Positions 1 through 8,268 of a DNA stretch of 33,523 bases are shown in pieces. The stretch is from the IMG/VR virus record IMGVR_UViG_3300009505_000044, positions 1-33,523 of that record. One strand, written 5' to 3'. Under the pieces are notes generated by a model that saw only the letters and a list, made by a program, of their open reading frames with translations, did not search any database and had not been told where the DNA came from. Made by a program: the position numbers and the translations under genes. Positions within the stretch are counted from its first letter, which is position 1. Each line of letters opens with the position of its first letter. The DNA comes from a virus.

Positions 1-1
1 A

Positions 2-499
2 CGAATACTAAAAGATATTTGCAAATATATCTCCGAGGACGTCCCCGGTTCAGCATTGTACTGGAGTGTAGAAAACAACGGCATCGGCGAAGCAGCACTG
101 TTAGTAATACAAGACTACGGCGAGGAAAACATTCCTGGTTACTTTGTAAGTGAACCAATACGTAAAGGTCACGTTAGAAAGTTCCGTAAAGGATTTAACA
201 CTACACACGGTTCTAAGATTGGCGCTTGTACACGACTTAAGACTATGCTCGAAAACGGCAAGATGCGAATACACAGTAAAGTATTACTTGGCGAACTAAA
301 AGGCTATGTAGCAAGTGGTAATAGCTTTAAAGCAAAGCCGGGCGAAACTGACGACTTAATTAGTAGTGTACTATTGATTATTCGAATGATGACTGTATTG
401 AAAGATTGGGATCCAAGAATCTATAGTACGTTTACTACGGTCGAGGAAGACGACGACTACGAAACGCCACTCCCTATATTTGTCAGTCGTAGTTATTGA
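2..499 (+). CDS. 17: Terminase large subunit gp17, C-terminal part (cut by window edge)
   Basis: This is the 3' end of the DNA-packaging motor gene, open through the left edge, so the true start and the ATPase domain lie outside. The visible part matches the nuclease domain of T4 gp17. The segment VENNGIGEAALLVIQDYG corresponds to the strand and helix carrying a catalytic acid, and ETDDLISSVLLIIRMM near the end corresponds to the conserved C-terminal Asp of the RNase H-like fold. The enzyme cuts concatemeric DNA at the headful and pumps it into the prohead. It ends just before a late promoter serving the next gene. In T4 the next gene is the tail sheath (18); here it is not. I am confident of the family from motif recognition. 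Confidence 0.88.
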   Translation, partial: RILKDICKYISEDVPGSALYWSVENNGIGEAALLVIQDYGEENIPGYFVSEPIRKGHVRKFRKGFNTTHGSKIGACTRLKTMLENGKMRIHSKVLLGELKGYVASGNSFKAKPGETDDLISSVLLIIRMMTVLKDWDPRIYSTFTTVEEDDDYETPLPIFVSRSY

Positions 500-505
500 T
501 AAATA
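498..505 (+). promoter_or_regulatory. T4-type late promoter, GATAAATA variant
   Basis: GATAAATAC overlaps the terminase stop. It differs in one base from the T4 late consensus TATAAATA. A start about six bases downstream, near 511, leaves a short leader with AGGA placed well for the ATG at 530. The same motif precedes other late genes in this window. Confidence 0.6.
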
Positions 506-529
506 CTACAATACATTGTAGGATATCTA

Positions 530-3500
530 ATGTCTAAATATTTTGATAAATTTGAAAAACACATCAACAACGTAACTGCTAAGTTTATTAACGAGCAGAC
601 TACTGATATGTATAACGTGCGCACTAATCTAAAATCCTTAACCAAAATCGCTAAAAATAAATCGAAAAAATTTAGCTTTAGTGAATTAAAAAGCATTTGG
701 TTTTCTATTAATACTTTGGGAACCAAGGCTGCTGGGAAGTTAGTGGGTGTAGAAAATTTACCAGTGCTAGCTGATTGGGTTACAGTATCACAAGCTGCAC
801 TTATCGACGATTATCGCAGCCCGAGTAAAGCGAACATGAGTAGTGCCGGTGTTGATAATGTAGCTGACTATGTGCAAAAAGTATACGGCGGCGATGGAAA
901 CTTTGCTTTTAAAGAAATCAATCGTTACGCAAAAACTATAGTAGATAATATAGGCCAAGGTTTACAAGGAAAACAATTAGGCACAGTTGACACTACAAAA
1001 GATGTTGGCATAGGCTTTACTCTGCAACAGCTCGGGGACGCTATTGACATTGCTGACGGTAAAGATATTAGTGTTGTTGATGCGCTTAGCCAAGTAACAG
1101 GCAAAGAACTTACTGCCGCAGACGTCGAAACGGCCTTTCAAAAAGTTAGTGAACTAGGTAACCAAATAGATGATGACCTTAAACGCTTAACAGATGCAGC
1201 CGAAGAAAAAATAGTAAATATAAAGAAAACGTATAGAGATGCACCAGAGTATACTACTACGTTTAACAAACGTGTATTGAACAGTTTATCAATGTCGGAT
1301 ATATTTAGAACAGACACCGGCTCTAGAACTGTTGCGTATGCAGAATTGAAGAAATGGGCAACTACTGGCAACCCTTCCTGGCAACAGCAATTAGTTAGTT
1401 TAATTCCTACTATCGATGCTGTTGCTCCTATTATTAATAGCCTCAAAGGTAAGCAAAAAGATTTTGAGCTAACGCAGGAACAAAGAGCATTGATTCAAGC
1501 TGCTAAACAAGAAGCAGCTATACGTGATGCTATACGCCAAAAAGCAAAAGATAAAGTAGCTAGCGATGACGCAGCAAGCCAAGAAACAGATATTAGAAAC
1601 GCTATACGTCAAGCAGCTCAAGAAGCTGCGGACAGAAAAAGAGCAGGCGAAGAAGAAGCAGCTAATAGAAACTTTATACGAGCCGAAGCAAAGCGCATTG
1701 CTACCGAAAACAAACTAGCTGCTGAACAAGAAAAAGCTGTACGTAACGCAATACGTAACGCAGCTAAAAACGTAGGAGCAAGCGCTATAGCAGCAAGAGA
1801 TCAACACTTGTACGGCGCTGACGACGATACACCATATGACCAAAGATACGACGCAGACACAGATCAAGACTTCTTAGGACCAGATGACGACAAGCCATTT
1901 GATCCACGTTATGATGTAGATAAGGATCAAGACTTCTTAGGACCAGATGACGACAAGCCATTTGATCCACGTTATGATGTAGATAAAGATCAAGACTTCT
2001 TAGGCGATCCCGAAGTAGGGCCAGAAGGCGGTACAGGCGTTGGACGATCTGACCAACGTGGCGGCTACTTAGAAATGGCTAGACGTGAGTTTGATAAAGC
2101 GTTAGCTAACACTAAAGGACCTACAAGAGGCGGCGGCGCACTAGAAACAGCACGTCGTATTTACGATACTGCGATTAAAAATACACCCGGCCCTACAAGA
2201 GGCAACTACGGCGCTAGGCTAGAAATGTCTAGGCGTGCGTATTTACAAGCGATTAAAAACACACTAGATACTGGTCGCGGCCCTGGATTTAAAGAAATGG
2301 CACGCCGTGCTTTTGACACTGCTCTTAAAAATACACTAGACACTGGTAGAGGCTCCGGCGAGAATGAAGTAGATCGTCGTTACATTGACAGTTACATTGA
2401 CAATGTAAGAAGTGATATAAACAAGTGGATGGCAACAAACCGAGTACCTAATGACAGCACTGGTGGATTTGTAGGTGCAGCATCTCCCGATGCTGACAAT
2501 AGTGCTCGAGATCAAGTTGACGCAGCAATAGCAGTTCATAAAGAAATCGTTAATATGTTTGATGCTGAACAAGGCGAAGCTCGTGCTAGTTACATTTTGC
2601 GTCTAACCAGAGAGATTGACAACACTGAGAGTGAATTGTTAAATCCAGAAAACAGAGAAAAATATATAAACAATCTTAAAGAAACTTATGTTAAGTACAA
2701 AGCACAAGAAGATTTCATTAACAGCCAAAGCGGTAATTCAACTTTATATTATGGATTTAATCCTAGAAATCTAAACTCGATAGCAGTTACCGGCGGCGAA
2801 CCTGATTTTAATCTTTCTGATAGAATACTTTACTCTCTAAGTCTACTAACACAAGTAGTACCGGATGCTATTCAAAAGCATTCAAAAGAGCAAAGTGTAA
2901 TTGATGCTAATGAGCCGGTTGATCTTGACGTAGATCAACTAGATCAACAAGCAGCAAACCGCACTGCTAAGTTAGAGCAAGCAGTCCAAGAACTAGATGA
3001 TCAAGGCGCAGCAAGAGACGCTGCTGGCGAAGAAGAACTAGCTAACCGTGATGAAATAAGAGCCGACGCTCAAGAGACTGCTAAGAGAGAACAAGAGCGT
3101 CGCAGAATTATCTCCGGCCAGCTGAAAACATTCAAAGAGATCGAAGCCGAAACCACAAGCAACGAGGCAGCGTTTGACGCAGTAATCGAACCACTTAACG
3201 TACTAGTAAGCAATATTGAATCAGACGTAGCTGGAATCGAGATTGACGAGTTAGCTAACATGCAAATAATACTTGACGCTGAATTCAGCGAAAAAGCAAA
3301 AATTATTAGTAATGCTATTACCGGCAAGGAAGAGTTTGAAGAACTTGACGAGAGACTATACAAGGTTATTATCGAAAGACAAAAGCAGTTTATTGAAAAA
3401 ATCAATACAACTTTTGATAGACTCACAGCAGAAGCACAGAGCGAAGACGCTGACATTGATTCAGACTACATATTTGGTGTAGATACTACTAGACTAAGAG

Positions 3501-4675
3501 CAGATGTTGATGCGTTTTCTACAATAGACAATATGCCGAATAATTTTGTTTCCTCAACAACTAATCGTATTAATCAAATTGATGACTTAGTTGAAAAGAT
3601 GCAGAAACGTTACAAATTCTACAACGATGAATTTATGGTGTTACACAGGGAAGTTAACGAGGTAATATTGTCTAGTTGGGATGATATTACTAAGTTCGAT
3701 TACGACGATCTTGTTGATCTAAACGAAGACGTAGAAGATCTGTTTGAACTATCACAAACTACTGATCGTTCTGACAGACAACAACAGATTGTTGACAATA
3801 AGTACGATGCTGTTGAAACTAATGTTGGTAAATTAATTAGAAGAAAAGCATATAACTTCGCTGAAAGGTTACAAGACGTTCGTGATGAAATTGTTACAAA
3901 AACACGAATAGATGCTATTGATATCATCGAAGGCGATTTGGTTCTTACGCCCGAAGCGTTCGACGAACTGTATAATAGAAGAGATGAAGTTGCCGGACTT
4001 GTTGAAGAGTTTGACATACTACAAGAATTGTTAGAAACTGTCGAAGTAGAAGAACCTGGGTACTTTACACAGTTACGAGGGTGGTTTGATACACTTGCAG
4101 GATTCTACCAAAAGATTGAAGAGTACGCAACAGACACCGGTGGCCCTAGCAGACGTAAATCACCAAGCGATGCTTATCGATACTACTCACAGACTTTGAA
4201 CAAAGTGAAAAACCCAGACAGAGCAGGCAGCGCCGGCAGAGACGCTCCGAGTCCAGAAGCACGTGCCGAGCTTAAAGGCAAAGGCGCAGTCCGTTTCTGG
4301 GAGGGAAACAGGGACAATGAGGGACTACCGCTAGTAGATAAAGAAGGTAATCAGCTAGGATCGTTCTCAGATAGAAAAGCACAATTCAGGCGTGATATCG
4401 CTGCCATGGGCGTTGACGACGATGGCGGAGTAGTTGACAATGGAATTAAAAACGGAATAAGAAAGCTACTAGCATGGCGCCGTGTGTGGCAATTATACAC
4501 TAATAACTTTGTTGACAATCCTTCCCAAGATAAGTTTCTGAAACACATGTCAGAGCAAATGAAACGTAATAACAAAGGCAACAGTAATTTTTCTAGACAA
4601 GAAATACAAGCATTACGCAATAACAAAAGAGCTGTTGAATACTTAGATAAATTAAAGGACCAATACCATGGATAA
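530..4675 (+). CDS. Giant repeat-rich coiled-coil protein, probable virion or internal protein
   Basis: I do not recognise a family for this 1381-residue protein. It is hydrophilic and mostly helical. Residues about 315-420 are Ala/Arg/Glu-rich coiled coil with repeated AIRNAIRQ-like units. Residues about 431-492 hold three copies of a 21-residue acidic repeat (DDDKPFDPRYDVDKDQDFLG type). Residues about 510-612 hold four copies of a motif like LEMARRxxDxAIKNTxGxTRG. A GEEExANRxxIRAxA unit recurs near residues 375 and 830. There is no signal peptide or membrane segment. The start has AGGA upstream and a late promoter at 498, so late expression is likely. The N-terminus (KFINEQTT) could be a prohead-protease site. 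It occupies the place where T4 carries the tail sheath gene. A structural or injected role is inference. Confidence 0.75.
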   Translation: MSKYFDKFEKHINNVTAKFINEQTTDMYNVRTNLKSLTKIAKNKSKKFSFSELKSIWFSINTLGTKAAGKLVGVENLPVLADWVTVSQAALIDDYRSPSKANMSSAGVDNVADYVQKVYGGDGNFAFKEINRYAKTIVDNIGQGLQGKQLGTVDTTKDVGIGFTLQQLGDAIDIADGKDISVVDALSQVTGKELTAADVETAFQKVSELGNQIDDDLKRLTDAAEEKIVNIKKTYRDAPEYTTTFNKRVLNSLSMSDIFRTDTGSRTVAYAELKKWATTGNPSWQQQLVSLIPTIDAVAPIINSLKGKQKDFELTQEQRALIQAAKQEAAIRDAIRQKAKDKVASDDAASQETDIRNAIRQAAQEAADRKRAGEEEAANRNFIRAEAKRIATENKLAAEQEKAVRNAIRNAAKNVGASAIAARDQHLYGADDDTPYDQRYDADTDQDFLGPDDDKPFDPRYDVDKDQDFLGPDDDKPFDPRYDVDKDQDFLGDPEVGPEGGTGVGRSDQRGGYLEMARREFDKALANTKGPTRGGGALETARRIYDTAIKNTPGPTRGNYGARLEMSRRAYLQAIKNTLDTGRGPGFKEMARRAFDTALKNTLDTGRGSGENEVDRRYIDSYIDNVRSDINKWMATNRVPNDSTGGFVGAASPDADNSARDQVDAAIAVHKEIVNMFDAEQGEARASYILRLTREIDNTESELLNPENREKYINNLKETYVKYKAQEDFINSQSGNSTLYYGFNPRNLNSIAVTGGEPDFNLSDRILYSLSLLTQVVPDAIQKHSKEQSVIDANEPVDLDVDQLDQQAANRTAKLEQAVQELDDQGAARDAAGEEELANRDEIRADAQETAKREQERRRIISGQLKTFKEIEAETTSNEAAFDAVIEPLNVLVSNIESDVAGIEIDELANMQIILDAEFSEKAKIISNAITGKEEFEELDERLYKVIIERQKQFIEKINTTFDRLTAEAQSEDADIDSDYIFGVDTTRLRADVDAFSTIDNMPNNFVSSTTNRINQIDDLVEKMQKRYKFYNDEFMVLHREVNEVILSSWDDITKFDYDDLVDLNEDVEDLFELSQTTDRSDRQQQIVDNKYDAVETNVGKLIRRKAYNFAERLQDVRDEIVTKTRIDAIDIIEGDLVLTPEAFDELYNRRDEVAGLVEEFDILQELLETVEVEEPGYFTQLRGWFDTLAGFYQKIEEYATDTGGPSRRKSPSDAYRYYSQTLNKVKNPDRAGSAGRDAPSPEARAELKGKGAVRFWEGNRDNEGLPLVDKEGNQLGSFSDRKAQFRRDIAAMGVDDDGGVVDNGIKNGIRKLLAWRRVWQLYTNNFVDNPSQDKFLKHMSEQMKRNNKGNSNFSRQEIQALRNNKRAVEYLDKLKDQYHG
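1820..2008 (+). repeat. Three tandem 63-bp in-frame repeats
   Basis: The period is 63 bases (21 codons) inside the giant protein. The copy at 1883-1945 and the copy at 1946-2008 differ visibly by about one base until they diverge at the end. The first copy at 1820 is more diverged. The near-identity of copies 2 and 3 indicates recent duplication. Confidence 0.85.
2062..2364 (+). repeat. Four diverged in-frame repeats of about 25 codons
   Basis: The encoded units each contain a core like LEMARRxFDxAIKNT followed by a Gly/Pro/Thr/Arg-rich linker (GPTRG or DTGRG). The four copies are clear in protein but diverged in DNA, so they are older than the neighbouring 63-bp repeats. Confidence 0.8.
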
Positions 4676-5084
4676 CCTAAACGCAGTAGCAGAACAACTG
4701 TTCAACAAACTTAGAGGACAGTTTCCTTCTATTACTATAGGCACCGAAGACGGACAAGTAACTAACGTTCCAGGCGACGCACGCTTTTATGATTTTGAAT
4801 ATTCACGGGGCGGTGAAAGTTTAGGGCAATGTAGCTGTTCGATCGATGATGAAAAAATTACAGTAATGTATAGCGACAATCTAGTAGGCGACAAAGATGA
4901 TCATGTTAGACAAGACTGGTATAATTTCCTAAAGGATCTACGCCAATTTGCTAGAACTAGAATGCTCGGCTTTGATGTACGTAATATTAACAAGACCAAC
5001 AACACACGACGTGACTATAAAACTCTAGCGGCAAACAGACTACCTGAGTCAATTGACTTAGAAAAATATATCGAAAATCTATAA
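4668..5084 (+). CDS. Conserved phage protein of unknown function
   Basis: A 138-residue protein that overlaps the end of the giant gene by eight bases, with AAGGA upstream of the ATG, so the two are probably co-translated. It has a mixed alpha/beta look: a segment around TEDGQVTN..DARFYDFEY, a Gly-rich turn, then a basic stretch (RDYKTLAANRLPES). It resembles a small protein that I recall as recurring in marine T4-like phages, but no function is established to my knowledge. No membrane segment or signal is visible. A virion or assembly role is possible because of its late neighbour. This is a guess from context. Confidence 0.75.
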   Translation: MDNLNAVAEQLFNKLRGQFPSITIGTEDGQVTNVPGDARFYDFEYSRGGESLGQCSCSIDDEKITVMYSDNLVGDKDDHVRQDWYNFLKDLRQFARTRMLGFDVRNINKTNNTRRDYKTLAANRLPESIDLEKYIENL

Positions 5085-5092
5085 TTTTTTTA

Positions 5093-5121
5093 TTGACAGA
5101 CTAAGTAATATTGTGTAGTAT
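5093..5121 (+). promoter_or_regulatory. Sigma70-type promoter for gene 32
   Basis: TTGACA at 5093-5098, a 17-base spacer and TAGTAT at 5116-5121 lie between gene 5084 and gp32. An overlapping TATATA at 5119 is an alternative -10. The leader runs about 60 bases to the ATG at 5188. Confidence 0.6.
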
Positions 5122-5138
5122 ATAAACTGTGCTACACA
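5112..5138 (+). promoter_or_regulatory. Inverted repeat over the gene 32 -10 region and leader start
   Basis: TGTGTAG at 5112-5118 pairs with CTACACA at 5132-5138 across a 13-base loop. As DNA it could be an operator; as RNA it would only partly be transcribed. T4 gp32 represses its own translation through a leader structure, so this leader deserves attention. No link is shown. Confidence 0.35.
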
Positions 5139-5187
5139 CTAAAGGCACACACAAAACATATTAAAAGGCAATTGAAAGGCACTTATT

Positions 5188-6186
5188 ATGACATCTCTAG
5201 CAGAAATCCGTGCGAAGCTCGCACAACAAGACAACAACTCCGGCGGCAGCAGAGGCCCGAGTGGTCCAAACCCAATCTATCCATTCTGGAATATTCAAGA
5301 AGGACAAAACGCAACGTTCCGTTTCCTTCCTGACAGTGACCCTAATAACACTTTCTTCTGGAAAGAACGTTTGATGATTAAGCTTCCGTTCGCGGGGATT
5401 AAAGGGCAAACTGATAGTAAGCCTTTGATTGTACAAGTACCATGTATGGAAATGTATGGCGAATCTTGTCCAGTCCTGTCAGAGGTACGTGGATGGTTTA
5501 AAGACGCAAGCCTCGAAGACATGGGTCGTAAGTACTGGAAAAAGAAGTCTTACATTTTCCAAGGATTTGTAACTGACAACCCACTAACTGACGACGAAGC
5601 TCCGGAAAATCCAATCCGTCGATTTATCATCGGCCCGCAGATCTTCCAGATTATTAAGCAGGCTCTTATGGATCCTGATATGGAAGAACTACCGACTGAT
5701 TACACTCAAGGTATTGACTTCCGTCTTAATAAGACTAAGAAAGGCGAGTACGCAGACTACTCAACTTCTACCTGGGCACGTCGTGAACGTCCACTAAGTG
5801 ATGAGGAAATGCAAGCTGTTAACACCCACGGCTTGTTTAATCTTAATGACTTCTTGCCAGCTAAGCCAGACGAAACTGCGGTAAAGGTTCTTACTGAAAT
5901 GTTTGAAGCTTCTGTAGACGGCGAAGCATATGATGCGGAAGCGTGGGGAGCTTACTTTAAGGCTCCGGGTGTAGCAACTGGTGATCCAGTAAAATCAGCA
6001 GCACCTGCTCCGACACCTGCTCCGACACCTGCTCCTGCTCCGGCAGCAGCACCGGTTACTGAAGCAGCAAGTGATGTACCGTTTGATGTAGACCCTGCTC
6101 CAGCAGCAGCGCCTGCTCCAGCAGCTGATGCTTCTGCTAACTCAGCAGACATCTTGGCAATGATCCGTCAACGCCAACAAGGCTAA
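5188..6186 (+). CDS. 32: Single-stranded DNA-binding protein gp32
   Basis: This is the cooperative ssDNA-binding protein of the T4-type replisome, 332 residues against 301 in T4. The N-terminal basic helix (SLAEIRAKLAQQ) corresponds to the self-association region. The core (about 28-240) has the family hallmarks YPFWNIQEGQNATFRFLPD and VQVPCMEMYGESCPVL. Only C86 and C94 are obvious metal-ligand candidates, so the T4 zinc site looks degenerate. Residues about 273-315 are a Pro/Ala-rich tether, followed by a terminal helix ADILAMIRQRQ, where T4 has an acidic tail that binds partner proteins. The gene has its own promoter and a strong terminator, consistent with high, separately regulated expression. 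The identification is strong. Confidence 0.93.
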   Translation: MTSLAEIRAKLAQQDNNSGGSRGPSGPNPIYPFWNIQEGQNATFRFLPDSDPNNTFFWKERLMIKLPFAGIKGQTDSKPLIVQVPCMEMYGESCPVLSEVRGWFKDASLEDMGRKYWKKKSYIFQGFVTDNPLTDDEAPENPIRRFIIGPQIFQIIKQALMDPDMEELPTDYTQGIDFRLNKTKKGEYADYSTSTWARRERPLSDEEMQAVNTHGLFNLNDFLPAKPDETAVKVLTEMFEASVDGEAYDAEAWGAYFKAPGVATGDPVKSAAPAPTPAPTPAPAPAAAPVTEAASDVPFDVDPAPAAAPAPAADASANSADILAMIRQRQQG

Positions 6187-6194
6187 CAAACTAT

Positions 6195-6224
6195 AGTAGA
6201 GCCGAGGCGTTCGGCTCTACTTTT
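6195..6224 (+). terminator. Rho-independent terminator after gene 32
   Basis: The 10-bp perfect stem AGTAGAGCCG / CGGCTCTACT has a 7-base loop and is followed by TTTT. It sits just after the gp32 stop and separates it from uvsX. Confidence 0.9.
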
Positions 6225-6244
6225 CATTACATTAGGAATAACTC

Positions 6245-7333
6245 ATGACGACGAAGGCTTTTGATCCCTCAAAATTTAGAAAAAGTTTAACAAAATCTAT
6301 TTCAGGTATGAGTTCCGGTTTTAACGATCCTAAAGATTGGATCTCTACTGGTAACTATGCCCTTAACTATCTGCTTAGCGGTGACTTTTACAAAGGCATT
6401 CCGCTAGGTAAAGTATCAGTATTCGCTGGCGAATCCGGCGCTGGTAAATCTTATATTGTGTCAGGCAACATTGTAAAGTCTGCGCAAGAAAACGGAATCT
6501 TTGTAGTACTAATTGACTCTGAGAACGCACTTGACGAGTCTTGGCTACAAGCGCTTGGTGTTGATACAGGCGATGACAAGATTCTAAAACTTAACATGGC
6601 AATGATCGACGACGTTGCTAAAACTATTGCCACCTTTATGGCAGACTATAAAGTAATGCCTGAAGAAGATCGACCAAAGGTACTTTTTGTAGTTGACTCG
6701 CTTGGTATGCTTATGTCACCGACTGAACTTAATCAGTTCGAAGCTGGTGATATGAAAGGCGATATGGGCCGTAAAGCAAAAGCACTTAAAGCTCTTGTAA
6801 CAAACTGTGTTAACATGTTTGGCTCGTACAACGTAGGTATGGTAGTAACTAACCACACTTACGCATCGCAAGATATGTTTGATCCAGACGATAAAATCTC
6901 CGGTGGTAGCGGATTTGTATATGCGTCCTCGATGGTCGTTGCTATGAAGAAGCTGAAGCTGAAAGAAGACGCCGACGGTAATAAGACATCGCAAGTACAC
7001 GGTATTCGAGCTGCTTGTAAAGTTATGAAGACACGTTATGCTAAACCATTCGAAGCAGTCCAGGTTAAGATTCCATACGAGTCTGGCATGGACCCGTACA
7101 GTGGTTTGTTTGACATGTTCGAAGCAAAAGGTCTTGTTAAGAAGCAAGGCAATCGTTACTTGTACGTAGACCGTGATGGTAATGAAATCTTAGAATATCG
7201 TAAGAATTGGACTGGTGAATTTCTTGATCGTGTAATGTCAGAGTTTCTTTTGAACGAACAGGACAGTATAAATACCGTTGAAGATTTACAAGTCGACGAG
7301 GCTATCGAAGCCGAAGTTATTGAAACAGAGTAA
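6245..7333 (+). CDS. uvsX: UvsX, RecA-type recombinase
   Basis: The strand-exchange ATPase of T4 recombination-dependent replication, 362 residues (T4 391). Walker A is GESGAGKS at residues 62-69. Walker B is VLFVVDS ending at D151. The NH-TYA segment after it fits the RecA loop region, and SGGSGFVYASS is a typical L2-like motif of UvsX. The C-terminus is acidic (VDEAIEAEVIETE), as expected for tuning DNA binding. The start has TTAGGA upstream. It loads on ssDNA displaced from gp32 with the help of UvsY, whose likely gene is two genes downstream. A TATAAATA at 7267 lies inside the coding region. Confidence 0.95.
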   Translation: MTTKAFDPSKFRKSLTKSISGMSSGFNDPKDWISTGNYALNYLLSGDFYKGIPLGKVSVFAGESGAGKSYIVSGNIVKSAQENGIFVVLIDSENALDESWLQALGVDTGDDKILKLNMAMIDDVAKTIATFMADYKVMPEEDRPKVLFVVDSLGMLMSPTELNQFEAGDMKGDMGRKAKALKALVTNCVNMFGSYNVGMVVTNHTYASQDMFDPDDKISGGSGFVYASSMVVAMKKLKLKEDADGNKTSQVHGIRAACKVMKTRYAKPFEAVQVKIPYESGMDPYSGLFDMFEAKGLVKKQGNRYLYVDRDGNEILEYRKNWTGEFLDRVMSEFLLNEQDSINTVEDLQVDEAIEAEVIETE

Positions 7334-7344
7334 GGGGAATATCT

Positions 7345-7572
7345 GTGGACGAGAATCAAGTTACAGATACTTGGGGTATTTTTAAAGAATACCTTGACAA
7401 AAAAAGCATAACCGACGTAGCTGAACGCTACGTCGATTTGCTCGTAGACTATGGTGTTTCTGACGAAACGCTTAAAGACTGCTTAGGCCACGACGACCTT
7501 CTAGACGGGGCTATTGAATACTACTTAGATGAAGAAGAAAGCGAAAACGAAGTTAACGAGGATTGGGAATAG
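7345..7572 (+). CDS. Small acidic conserved protein after uvsX
   Basis: A 75-residue, strongly acidic protein (ends DEEESENEVNEDWE). The GTG start is chosen because AAGGGGA sits at the right distance and the reading frame follows uvsX by 11 bases. The helix-rich pattern (WGIFKEYLDKKSITDVAERYVDLLVDYG..LKDCLGHDD) resembles a small protein that I recall next to uvsX in marine T4-like phages. Function unknown. Being acidic and beside recombination genes, it could be a DNA mimic or an accessory of UvsX/UvsY, but nothing in the sequence proves it. Confidence 0.75.
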   Translation: MDENQVTDTWGIFKEYLDKKSITDVAERYVDLLVDYGVSDETLKDCLGHDDLLDGAIEYYLDEEESENEVNEDWE

Positions 7573-7617
7573 ATGATTTGGGTAATTGTAGAAGTTTTTA
7601 CAGGACCAGTTGAATAA
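7573..7617 (+). CDS. Possible 14-residue micro-ORF between the uvsX operon genes
   Basis: ATG at 7573 directly follows the stop of the acidic gene. Its TAA at 7615-7617 overlaps the next ATG (TAATG). The product would be MIWVIVEVFTGPVE. The exact stop-start packing on both sides suggests translational coupling to the uvsY-like gene rather than a functional peptide. No strong ribosome site is visible for it. Could be chance. Confidence 0.3.
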   Translation: MIWVIVEVFTGPVE

Positions 7618-8072
7618 TGGGATGGTATAGTGAGATATCTCGAGACTTAACTAAGATCCCAGATGCAGTAGCATTCTATAACGACGAGTTAGATAAAGCT
7701 AGAGCAGAAGTGAAACTCTATGGTAACATAGAAAAAGCTTCTGCTGCTATGCCTGGTATTGTTGAGTATCGTTTTAATCAGTTACAAGAGCTCGAAGCTA
7801 TTCTTAATTACTTAAATATAGAACTACGTAAATTACGTAGTAAATTTTTTAAGAAGTACTTAGAAAACTACCAACGAGCGTTAAGTAGTCGCGATGTAGA
7901 AAAATACGTCGACGGCGAAGCTGATGTAGTCGACTATGAAAAGCTTGTAAATGAATTTGCGCTTATTCGTAATAACTGGTTAGGCATTCTAAAAGGTCTT
8001 GATCAAAAGCAATGGCAAATAACTAACATTGTAAAGTTAAGAGTTGCTGGTATGGAAGACGCAAGTCTATAG
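7617..8072 (+). CDS. uvsY: UvsY-like recombination mediator
   Basis: A 151-residue helical protein two genes after uvsX. The C-terminal half (NEFALIRNNWLGILKGLDQKQ followed by ITNIVKLRVAGMED) lines up in pattern with the C-terminus of T4 UvsY, which ends in a similar helix, basic residues and an AG motif. The length is close to T4 UvsY (137). The N-terminal half has the Lys/Arg/Tyr-rich helices (LRKLRSKFFKKYLENYQRAL) expected for ssDNA binding. UvsY helps UvsX displace gp32. AGGA lies about ten bases before the ATG. The call rests on context and pattern, not a clear signature motif. Confidence 0.62.
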   Translation: MGWYSEISRDLTKIPDAVAFYNDELDKARAEVKLYGNIEKASAAMPGIVEYRFNQLQELEAILNYLNIELRKLRSKFFKKYLENYQRALSSRDVEKYVDGEADVVDYEKLVNEFALIRNNWLGILKGLDQKQWQITNIVKLRVAGMEDASL

Positions 8073-8243
8073 TGTATAATAAAGAAATAATTAAACAAAA
8101 CATTATACACTGGCCCGAGTTAAATATAAATTACTGGGGCATTAATAAATCCGTCATCGAATAATGTACTACAGTTCGATCGTCAGAGACTGTATGAAAT
8201 ATACCAGAATGACTTCCACGCCTTGGGATATGATGTTAAATAG
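8073..8243 (+). pseudogene. Broken gene remnant, perhaps sulfotransferase-like C-terminus
   Basis: No intact gene lies between 8072 and 8269, but the DNA still reads like protein. From 8071 one frame gives VYNKEIIKQNIIHWPELN and ends at the TAA at 8162. In another frame, 8166-8243 reads LQFDRQRLYEIYQNDFHALG and then YDVK and a stop. That ending (YxxDFxxxGYD) is typical of the last residues of sulfotransferase-family enzymes. The frame change and missing N-terminus indicate a decayed gene at the left edge of the sugar block. Family assignment is tentative. Confidence 0.4.
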
Positions 8244-8268
8244 TATATTAAAATATTGATAGGTAAAA

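Noticed and set aside
3070-3456. Open frames antisense to the giant protein and other long genes
   Set aside because: They follow the codon structure of the sense gene and lack ribosome sites; typical shadow frames.
5997-6140. PAPT repeats in gp32 as an assembly error or foreign insert
   Set aside because: Frame stays open and the terminal helix is intact. Flexible Pro/Ala tethers are plausible between core and tail.
7267-7274. Exact TATAAATA inside uvsX as a late promoter
   Set aside because: It lies within codons of uvsX and no virion-type gene follows. Kept only as a remote possibility.
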